NCBI GenBank assembly: GCA_947168365.1
Contig: CAMVLO010000030.1
Span: forward strand, 1 to 48,512
Source: UBA3824 sp017541145
GTDB lineage: Bacteria; Bacteroidota; Bacteroidia; Bacteroidales; UBA3824
Direction of reading: 5' to 3'
Length of the DNA: 48,512 bases
The notes under the pieces were generated by a model that did no database searches, was not told the origin of the DNA, and saw only the letters and a list, made by a program, of their open reading frames with translations. Both the position numbers and the translations under genes were made by a program. Shown in pieces: positions 42,559 to 48,512 of the stretch. Every line of letters starts with the position of its first letter. Position 1 is the stretch's first letter.

Positions 42559-43587
42559 ATGACAATACATGAACAATATATGCGCCGTTGCATAGAACTT
42601 GCTCAACTTGGCGCGGGAGAGGTAAGTACAAATCCTATGGTTGGAGCTGTGGTGGTTTGCAACGGAAAAATTATCGGTGAAGGTTACCATAAGAAATTTG
42701 GCGGACCTCATGCCGAAGTTAACGCAATAAATTCGGTAAAAAATCCCGAATTGCTTTCAAAATCAGAAATTTATGTAAGTCTTGAGCCGTGTGCGCATTT
42801 CGGAAAAACTCCGCCTTGTGCCGATTTAATCATCAGCAAACATATTCCGAAAGTTTATGTCGGAACTCTCGACCCGTTTTCAAAAGTTGACGGCAAGGGC
42901 ATTCAGAAATTGAAAGCCGCCGGTATTGAAGTTGTTACGGGAATTTTAGAAAAAGAATGTCAAGAACTCAATAAAAGATTTTTCACTTCTGTTAACTTAA
43001 AACGTCCTTATGTTATTCTCAAATGGGCGCAAAGTGCTGATGGTTTTATTGACAAAGATTTTAAGTCAACAAAAATTTCCAATTCGCTTACAAATATTCT
43101 CAATCACAAATGGCGTTCTGAGGAAGATGCGATTCTTGTTGGCAGAAAAACGGCTTCGGTTGACAATCCGTCGCTTACAAACCGACTTTGGACAGGTAAA
43201 AATCCGGTGCGTGTAGTTTTGGATAAATCGTTGAAACTCAGTAAAAACCTCAATTTGTTTGATGATTCGGTTACAACAATAGTTTTTACGGAACATGATG
43301 TAACAGAAAGTTGTTCAAAAACAGTTTACCGCAAAATAGATTTCAGTAACAATCTTGCGCAAAATATTCTCACTGCTCTCGACGATATGAAAATTCAGAG
43401 TTTGATAGTAGAAGGCGGTGCACTTACACATCAACTTTTCCTTGAATCAAATCTTTGGGACGAAATACGCATTTTTCAGTCTGACGATATTTTGGAAAAC
43501 GGTACAAAAGCAGTTTTGCCCAAAGGAAAACTTGTAACAAAGGAAAATGTTGAAAATAATAAATTGTTGATTTATAGAAATTTATAG
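42559..43587 (+). CDS. ribD: Bifunctional riboflavin deaminase/reductase RibD
   Basis: RibD carries out the second and third steps of riboflavin synthesis (pyrimidine deaminase, then reductase). The 342-residue protein has the N-terminal deaminase domain with the zinc site HAEVNAI and PCAHFGKTPPCADLI, and a C-terminal dihydrofolate-reductase-like domain with SADGFIDK and VEGGALTHQLFLE. Both domains look complete. It ends 3 bases before the convergent SiaC-like gene's stop. Other rib genes are not in the window. Confidence 0.96.
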   Translation: MTIHEQYMRRCIELAQLGAGEVSTNPMVGAVVVCNGKIIGEGYHKKFGGPHAEVNAINSVKNPELLSKSEIYVSLEPCAHFGKTPPCADLIISKHIPKVYVGTLDPFSKVDGKGIQKLKAAGIEVVTGILEKECQELNKRFFTSVNLKRPYVILKWAQSADGFIDKDFKSTKISNSLTNILNHKWRSEEDAILVGRKTASVDNPSLTNRLWTGKNPVRVVLDKSLKLSKNLNLFDDSVTTIVFTEHDVTESCSKTVYRKIDFSNNLAQNILTALDDMKIQSLIVEGGALTHQLFLESNLWDEIRIFQSDDILENGTKAVLPKGKLVTKENVENNKLLIYRNL

Positions 43588-43590
43588 CAA

Positions 43591-44022
43591 TTATTTCTGA
43601 ATTTTGTATACGCCTTCAGCCGAATTGTTGTCGTCTTCGTCCTGACGTTCGGTTTCGATAAATTCAAAATCGATGTTCAGGATATTGGCGTATCTTTTAC
43701 CGGTTTTCAACATCTCGGAATCCTCTTTTTCGTAAAACCATTTCACCGCAATCTTGTTGTCTTTCATTGATTCTTTGATTGTGGTGATAAATTTTGCGAT
43801 TTGTTTTGCACTTGCGGTGTTGAAATAAGCAAATTTGAATTCAATATTTGTAATTTTTTGAGGATTATTGAAGTATTCTCTTATCCAATCGTGTAGAGGA
43901 TTGTAAAAAGAAAGTGCGTCTTCCGGCCACGAAATGCCGCTAATACACACGTATCCCTTTTCGGCGTCCATAATTACCGCCGGAGAATCTTCTGTTTTTT
44001 TGATAATCAATTGGTTGTTCAT
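43591..44022 (-). CDS. SiaC-family regulatory phosphoprotein (DUF1987)
   Basis: The 143-residue protein matches SiaC/DUF1987: N-terminal strands, SWPEDALSFYNPLHDWI, and the phosphoacceptor region FAYFNTASAK, where Thr69 aligns with the threonine phosphorylated by SiaB in Pseudomonas aeruginosa. In that organism SiaC, controlled by SiaB kinase and SiaA phosphatase, activates the diguanylate cyclase SiaD. Here the SiaB-like gene ends 3 bases upstream on the same strand, so the two form an operon. No SiaA- or SiaD-like gene is in the window. The acidic C-terminal tail is extra. Confidence 0.88.
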   Translation of the reverse strand: MNNQLIIKKTEDSPAVIMDAEKGYVCISGISWPEDALSFYNPLHDWIREYFNNPQKITNIEFKFAYFNTASAKQIAKFITTIKESMKDNKIAVKWFYEKEDSEMLKTGKRYANILNIDFEFIETERQDEDDNNSAEGVYKIQK

Positions 44023-44025
44023 GAT

Positions 44026-45162
44026 TTATCTGTTAATGCAGGATGTTATTTTGAAGAGACAATATTTCTCGTTGTTGTCGATAAATTCGTATTCCAACGG
44101 ATTTTTGCTCTTGTTTCTCATTTCTATGAGACCCAAACCTGCTTCTTTTGAAGTATTGATTCTAAAGTCAAAAAGTCGTTCGTTATAAAAATCTTCTCTT
44201 TCTTCGTCGTTGAGTGAGTTTATATGATCGAGTTTTTGCTTTAGGCTGTCTACTTTGTCGCGTTTGATGTAATTTATTGATGTTAAGCAATATTTGTCGC
44301 CTCGTATCGAAATATAGAAAATACCTTTGCAACCGCTAGTATTTCCGATTGTTACATCTCCGTGGTGAATGATATTTTGAAGCATTTCCACCATTATGCT
44401 TATGATTTTTTTCTTTGAGTTGAGGGTTTCGTTCATTCTGTTTTTCATGATCGAAATCAGACTCAATAAACTGTCTTGGTCGAATACTGCACTGTAAATC
44501 AACAATATATTGTTGTCCATAATAAACAAATGCAGTTTTACGATATAGTCGAGAGAGAAAATTGTGTCACCGATTTTCTGAGGAGCTTCGTCTTGAACAG
44601 CGGTATTAATATAAGTGTGAAGGTAAAAGAATGAAATATCGTTGTTGATTTCTACAATTTTGTACGACAATTTGTTGCCGGACTTTCTTACCATTTCAAT
44701 TAAACCGAGGCCTGCGCCGCCTTTGGCTGACAGTTGACCGTTACCCAAAACTTCGCGGTAAAATTTATCCAATTCGTCGCCGCTCAAGCTGTTGATTTTC
44801 TCAAGTTTGGAACGCAGATTTTCTACTTTGGAATTTTCAATTACGTTTCCGGTTGTTACATAATACCATTTGTTGTGCTTTTGGATTGAGAATAAAGAAC
44901 TTGTGGTTTCCTCGTATTCGTCGTGGGCATCGCCGTGACGTGAAATATTCTGAATGCTTTCCACCATGATATGGAAAACTCTTTTTTTGATTTTACTGGA
45001 AATCTTTTCTTTATCGATATTTTTTTCGGCGAGAGACAATATGTGTTGTTGAAGATTTTGCGTGAATTCGCCTCTATAGATATAATTTAAATCGTCCTTT
45101 TCGGTTGACTTCATCAAATCTATCACAAAAGTAATATCTGCTATATTGTTATTTGCCGCCAT
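44026..45162 (-). CDS. SiaB-like kinase with two fused domains
   Basis: The 378-residue protein is twice the usual SiaB length (about 180-190). Repeat 1 (about residues 1-187) and repeat 2 (about 195-378) have the same order: an N-box helix with MVESIQN (66-72) and MVEMLQN (257-263) each followed by a helix-HG(D) segment, then a KVE/DxLRxKLxxINSL helix, and a G-box AGLGLIEM (150-157 and 341-348), ending in similar strands. SiaB is a histidine-kinase-like ATPase that phosphorylates SiaC on threonine. Both N-boxes retain the Asn expected to bind magnesium. It directly precedes the SiaC-like gene. Each half has its own putative ATP site, so the fusion probably mimics a dimer. Confidence 0.85.
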   Translation of the reverse strand: MAANNNIADITFVIDLMKSTEKDDLNYIYRGEFTQNLQQHILSLAEKNIDKEKISSKIKKRVFHIMVESIQNISRHGDAHDEYEETTSSLFSIQKHNKWYYVTTGNVIENSKVENLRSKLEKINSLSGDELDKFYREVLGNGQLSAKGGAGLGLIEMVRKSGNKLSYKIVEINNDISFFYLHTYINTAVQDEAPQKIGDTIFSLDYIVKLHLFIMDNNILLIYSAVFDQDSLLSLISIMKNRMNETLNSKKKIISIMVEMLQNIIHHGDVTIGNTSGCKGIFYISIRGDKYCLTSINYIKRDKVDSLKQKLDHINSLNDEEREDFYNERLFDFRINTSKEAGLGLIEMRNKSKNPLEYEFIDNNEKYCLFKITSCINR

Positions 45163-45196
45163 TTGTTTTTTTTGATTTTTAATATAAATTGACCAA

Positions 45197-45204
45197 CAAA
45201 AATA
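45197..45204 (-). promoter_or_regulatory. TAnnTTTG promoter box for the SiaB/SiaC pair
   Basis: TATTTTTG on the minus strand, a perfect -7 match, 35 bases before the start at 45162. Together with the box at 45403 it occupies the otherwise gene-free, very A+T-rich gap 45163-45441. Confidence 0.45.
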
Positions 45205-45381
45205 CTATGAAATTTTTAATTTCCAAAGATATTAAATTTTATGCAAATTTCTTGCCTTAATAGCAAAAAAATATTAATTTTTTTTGATGACTTATTCTGT
45301 TCATCTTACATGGAATTTTTGTTGTTGCAAAAATAGTTTTTTTTGACATAAAAGCCAAAAATAAGTTTGCGTCATTTTTTT

Positions 45382-45410
45382 TTTGAATATTTGAAAAGTT
45401 TGTAATTTTG
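45382..45410 (+). promoter_or_regulatory. Bacteroidota promoter for the 45442-46665 lipoprotein
   Basis: A -33 TTTG at 45382-45385 and a -7 TAATTTTG at 45403-45410, 17 bases apart, 31 bases before the start codon. Confidence 0.55.
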
Positions 45411-45441
45411 CGCTTAAATTTATTAAAAAATATTCTATTTT

Positions 45442-46665
45442 ATGAAAAGATTTAAATTTTTAATGGTTGCCATAGCTGCAACCGCGATGATGTTTTCGGC
45501 TTGCAAAAAAGACGAAAAAGGTGATGAACCAACACCAACTCCGAATGAAAAACCGGCAGACGTTGAAACAATCAAAAACACTGAAAAAATTGTGGTAACA
45601 GCTCCTGAAGTTGTTTATCCTAAACAGTATCAATATGTTGGACTTGCTACAAAAATCGACTTCAAATGGGAAAAACCGTCGGTAAAAAAAGTTTCACATA
45701 TTTACGATGCAAATACAAAATCTTACAACGATACAGAAACTGAATTAACAGATTGCAGTTTCAAATATGAACTTTGCTATTCAACAGACGGTACAACTTT
45801 TGAAACTTCTGATAAATTGACAGAACCGAAATTTACGAAAAATGTAACCCTCGAAAAGGGACAAACATATTATTACAAAATTAATACATACATTTCTTAC
45901 GGAAGCACAAAGGATTCATTGATTCAGAAATATGATTATAAATTCAGTGATGACGTTACAATTCCGTTTTATTCAACATACGAACAGAAACATCATTTTG
46001 GAGTGATAAAAATAGATGAAAGTCATTTTTATCTAGAATGGGATAAGGACTGTAAGTGCTATTTCACTTTTTGGTTCGTTAAATTTAATAATGATAAATT
46101 TGAATATGTACCATGCCAAGGTAATCATGAAAAAGAATTTGAAATTGGGTCTAAAAATACATATAGTATTTGTACTGAGGGAAAATGTGCTGTTAAATAT
46201 GAACTTTCTGGAAAGTATAATGAAAAAGGTACATTGCATTTGTATACGGTTGACGGAACAAAATATTTTTATGACGGAGATTTTAATGTTTATGATAAAA
46301 AAGATTTCATGAATACAGACAAACAGTACGTTGTTTTTCCTAAGGACGCAAAAAATATATATCTTGAACCTATGTTTGAATACGCGCCATCCGGCAGAAT
46401 AAAACGTTACAACCCAAATACTTATCAAGGCAGGATTGTAACATACGAAGATTGGAAAGAATTTTCAAAAGGAACTGCTGGTGCGCAGTTTATGATAAAT
46501 TATCAACGTTTATTAGGTCAGACAGAAGAAAATACAACTTTCCCATTCTTGAAAAACGGTGAGTTTGTATGTTACGATAAAGATTTTAATGGTGTTGATT
46601 ATGAATCAAGAAGTTTCAATAAAAATTGTGCATTAATCGAAATAATGGATAAACAGAGCGAATAA
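45442..46665 (+). CDS. Lipoprotein with Fn3-like N-terminal region, unknown
   Basis: The 407-residue lipoprotein starts with a signal ending MMFSACKKD (Cys21 as lipid site), followed by a Pro/Thr/Glu-rich spacer (about 27-40) and a beta-rich region (about 55-160) with a LEKGQTYYYKINTY strand of fibronectin-III/SusE-like type. The C-terminal half (about 180-407) contains aromatic-rich strands and paired cysteines and is not recognised. The upstream promoter is complete, and a long near-perfect hairpin terminator follows the stop. Probably surface- or periplasm-facing; no binding target is apparent. Confidence 0.75.
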   Translation: MKRFKFLMVAIAATAMMFSACKKDEKGDEPTPTPNEKPADVETIKNTEKIVVTAPEVVYPKQYQYVGLATKIDFKWEKPSVKKVSHIYDANTKSYNDTETELTDCSFKYELCYSTDGTTFETSDKLTEPKFTKNVTLEKGQTYYYKINTYISYGSTKDSLIQKYDYKFSDDVTIPFYSTYEQKHHFGVIKIDESHFYLEWDKDCKCYFTFWFVKFNNDKFEYVPCQGNHEKEFEIGSKNTYSICTEGKCAVKYELSGKYNEKGTLHLYTVDGTKYFYDGDFNVYDKKDFMNTDKQYVVFPKDAKNIYLEPMFEYAPSGRIKRYNPNTYQGRIVTYEDWKEFSKGTAGAQFMINYQRLLGQTEENTTFPFLKNGEFVCYDKDFNGVDYESRSFNKNCALIEIMDKQSE

Positions 46666-46670
46666 ATTTT

Positions 46671-46725
46671 GAAATTCAAATTTAATAGGTATTTTGATAA
46701 ATTATGCCTGTTAAATTTGAATTTC
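46671..46725 (+). terminator. Long hairpin terminator of the 45442-46665 gene
   Basis: 19-base arms at 46671-46689 and 46707-46725 pair fully with one G-U, with a 17-base loop, and are followed by a U-rich run (to about 46739). Confidence 0.8.
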
Positions 46726-46753
46726 TTATTGTTTTTTTGTAGATAACTTAATT

Positions 46754-46852
46754 ATGAAAAGAATATTTTTGATATTATTGCTGCTTTTATTAAATTGTAA
46801 TTTATTTGGCCAAGTATTTTACATTGAATTTGATTTTTCAATTTTGGGGTGA
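46754..46852 (+). pseudogene. Signal-peptide stub of a lost secreted protein
   Basis: A 32-codon frame begins MKRIFLILLLLLLNCNLFGQ, a clean signal peptide with cleavage after FGQ, and then stops after only 12 more residues. Nothing downstream continues in frame. The start MKRIF is shared with the frameshifted secreted protein at 47988, which suggests that this is the truncated front end of a related gene, the rest having been lost near the nuclease gene. Confidence 0.45.
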
Positions 46853-46900
46853 GTGTTGCCTGTGAATATATAGATATTTTTGAATGAAATAGGGAAGTTG

Positions 46901-47878
46901 CTATTCAAGCAATTTCTCTACTTCTTCTTTTGAAAGTTTTAAAATCGTTGAAATCATTTCAACAGATAAACCTTGTTTATTCATTTCGGTAGCGATTTGT
47001 TTGTTGCGTTGAGAAATACCTTTTTCAATACCGATTTTCTCGCCTTTTTCAATACCGATTTTTTCGCCTTCAGCACGTCCTTCTATCTTGCCCCAAATTT
47101 TTGCAGTGAGAATTGCTTCCTTTTCGTTTGCAACAGCGTCAAGATGTCGAATATAAGCATTTTGCTCTTCTTTTGACATCCTGTCAAATTTCATAACTTC
47201 CTTTGCTTCAACCAATCCCGGAACTTTTGTGTCTGATTTAATTTCTGAATTTTTCAAAAATTCCATCCACTCGTCCATCGCGGTTTTTACATTGTCATCG
47301 AACGACTTAACACGAATCATGTAATATGTCGGCATGATAGCTCCCGCGTTGTGACGCTCATATTTGAATTTTCGTGTTTTACCTTGCAATTCATCTTGCT
47401 CTTGTTCAAAAAGTGAAAGTTCTTCTTTTTCAGAAATTATCAATTCGTCTTTGCTGTGAACACCAATAAATTTTGTGTTCCCGACATAAAGATAGTCATT
47501 CCCTTTACCGAAATCATAGTAAACAATTGAAATTGAATATACTTTTTTGATTTTGCCATAATCATCGCCGTCTTTCATTTGCTCGGTTATAGCTTTTGAC
47601 ACTCCGAAAAGTACACGCTCCATGTAATGAACGTAACGTGTCAACTGAATTTCAACGATAAAAATCTCACCGTCGGAGGATTTCGCTTTGATATCCACAC
47701 GGTTGAATTTATCGTCCTCAAAAGTGTTATTACTCTCACTTTCAAGAATTTCGATGATTTTGCAATCCGGTTTGCCGAGAAAAACCTCGATAAAACCTTC
47801 AAGAACTCCGAAATTGGTTTTGTCCCGTAAAAGTTTTTTTATCGCCCAATCAAAACAGATGTAGTTAATTCTGTTCAT
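46901..47878 (-). CDS. Rpn/PD-(D/E)XK nuclease family putative transposase
   Basis: The protein belongs to the Rpn/PDDEXK_2 group, recombination-promoting nucleases that are frequent in many copies in Bacteroidota. The nuclease motif is visible as RVDIKAKSSDGEIFIVEIQ (Asp, then ExQ in the second strand), preceded by the typical ICFDWAIKKLLRDK and FGVLEGFIEVFLGKP. The C-terminus has the repeat GEKIGIEK twice, then a helical tail ending LSKEEVEKLLE. I chose ATG 47878 (MNRINY) over a Met seven codons upstream. A TATCTTTG promoter box sits 24 bases upstream of that start. Confidence 0.9.
   Translation of the reverse strand: MNRINYICFDWAIKKLLRDKTNFGVLEGFIEVFLGKPDCKIIEILESESNNTFEDDKFNRVDIKAKSSDGEIFIVEIQLTRYVHYMERVLFGVSKAITEQMKDGDDYGKIKKVYSISIVYYDFGKGNDYLYVGNTKFIGVHSKDELIISEKEELSLFEQEQDELQGKTRKFKYERHNAGAIMPTYYMIRVKSFDDNVKTAMDEWMEFLKNSEIKSDTKVPGLVEAKEVMKFDRMSKEEQNAYIRHLDAVANEKEAILTAKIWGKIEGRAEGEKIGIEKGEKIGIEKGISQRNKQIATEMNKQGLSVEMISTILKLSKEEVEKLLE
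47019..47066 (-). repeat. Two 24-bp tandem units in the nuclease gene
   Basis: Two 24-bp units (47019-47042 and 47043-47066) differ at one base and encode two GEKIGIEK octapeptides. Unit length is a multiple of three, so copy-number change would preserve the frame. Confidence 0.8.
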
Positions 47879-47901
47879 AGCGCATGATTTAGTTAACAAC
47901 G

Positions 47902-47909
47902 CAAAGATA
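47902..47909 (-). promoter_or_regulatory. TAnnTTTG promoter box for the nuclease gene
   Basis: TATCTTTG on the minus strand, a perfect -7 match, 24 bases before the start at 47878. Confidence 0.5.
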
Positions 47910-47961
47910 ATGATTTTGTGGATATTGCCAAAGTATTTTTTTGTAATGAAAAATAATATTC

Positions 47962-47969
47962 TACCTTTG
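47962..47969 (+). promoter_or_regulatory. TAnnTTTG promoter box for the right-edge secreted gene
   Basis: TACCTTTG, a perfect -7 match, 19 bases before the ATG at 47988. Confidence 0.5.
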
Positions 47970-47987
47970 CAATACTAAAAAGATTGC

Positions 47988-48512
47988 ATGAAAAGAATTT
48001 TCTTCATATTATTTTTATCATTACTAACACTTTTGCTGCATTTTCGCAAGGTTCTAACTCGGTAAATATCAGTATTTTGGGTTGTGGAAATTATAGCGCA
48101 AAACTTTCAGATTATTATTCGCCCAAAAATGCAGGGATGTTAACCGTAATTGTCAGAAATACTGACTTCAAAGATCCTTATTTGCAAATCCAACTTTACA
48201 TGTCGGTAACAAACGGTCTCAAAACTTATATTCAAACCAAAAGTCCGAACATCTCAAAAATCTTCCAAATCGGTTCAGGTGAGACACTTTCGCTTACCGG
48301 TCAGGACTTGGAATGTATTTTTAATACGTATTATTTGAATTACAATAAGTCAAATTTTCAAGACGGTCAAAACATCTTAAAAATCTACGCTCGTGACACC
48401 AGAACAGGAAAAATTGTCAGCAATACTGCACAGATTTTACTAAAATCCGTGATGATTGCACCGCCAAAATTGACAAGTCCGGACGAAAATTTTACAATTG
48501 AAACCGACAATC
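47988..48512 (+). CDS. Secreted protein, TANFOR-like N-terminal domain, frameshifted and partial
   Basis: From ATG 47988 the frame reads MKRIFFILFLSLLTLLLHF and stops after 25 codons, but the frame two bases on continues with FAAFSQGSNSVNISILG and stays open to the window edge (about 170 codons). Adding one T to the run in the fifth codon would join start and body as MKRIFLHIIFIITNTFAAFSQ, a good signal peptide. The body resembles the N-terminal region of Bacteroidota TANFOR-type surface proteins, including LTGQDLECIF and KIYARD-like steps. A TTG at 47984 in the open frame is an alternative start. Either a real inactivating deletion, phase variation or a sequencing error; the C-terminus lies beyond the window. 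Confidence 0.6.

Noticed and set aside
1..48512. tRNA or rRNA genes
   Set aside because: No cloverleaf-like or rRNA-like segment was recognised by eye in the intergenic regions; a covariance-model scan was not possible.

Overview
The window is a stretch of a low-G+C (about one-third G+C by eye) Bacteroidota chromosome, most likely of the order Bacteroidales. The evidence is the set of Bacteroidota-type families (GldB-like lipoprotein, BspA-like DUF285 repeats, OmpA proteins with PD40-like repeats, DUF4143 ATPase, a sufBCDSE cluster in the phylum's usual order), the near absence of Shine-Dalgarno sequences, and repeated use of the Bacteroidota -7 promoter box TAnnTTTG upstream of genes on both strands. 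No rRNA, tRNA or CRISPR array was seen.

Layout. 179-1552: two unrecognised A+T-rich membrane-anchored proteins. 1687-12203 (minus): a seven-gene co-directional block reading small membrane protein, coiled-coil lipoprotein, transmembrane Ser/Thr kinase with SH3b tail, PP2C phosphatase, degenerate Hsp70-like protein, giant DUF2339 membrane protein, recJ. 12379-19508: a DUF1292-like acidic protein, a TPR-CHAT protease-like protein, a gamma-carbonic-anhydrase-type protein and a SNF2 helicase. 19521-23382: a BspA-like secreted protein, then a compositionally distinct patch with a DNA-methylase specificity-domain fragment directly behind a Mpi-type serine recombinase, an orphan TolC/NodT-type lipoprotein and a GNAT acetyltransferase. 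23505-26020: thioredoxin, a YbjN/CesT-like protein, then a DUF4143 ATPase preceded by four 33-bp tandem repeats. 26222-32524: valS, gldB, a small secreted protein, a radical SAM enzyme and a MurG-like glycosyltransferase. 32588-38534: a Coa1-like membrane protein followed by sufB-C-D-S-E and a DUF59 protein. 38531-43587: a secreted endonuclease/exonuclease/phosphatase, an OmpA/PD40 protein, tatD and ribD. 43591-45162: a SiaC-like protein and an unusual SiaB-like protein made of two fused copies. 45442-48512: a lipoprotein, a signal-peptide stub, an Rpn-type nuclease and a frameshifted secreted protein running off the edge.

How the genes work together. Two separate phospho-signalling modules are present: the kinase/PP2C/Hsp70-like operon, which looks like an envelope-sensing switch (SH3b domain and coiled-coil lipoprotein outside, kinase, phosphatase and Hsp70-like protein inside), and the SiaB/SiaC partner switch without its usual SiaA phosphatase or SiaD diguanylate cyclase nearby. 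The suf cluster is a complete Fe-S assembly pathway. The most interesting places for follow-up are the tandem SiaB protein, the invertase next to a silent methylase specificity cassette, and the kinase operon with its Hsp70-like component.
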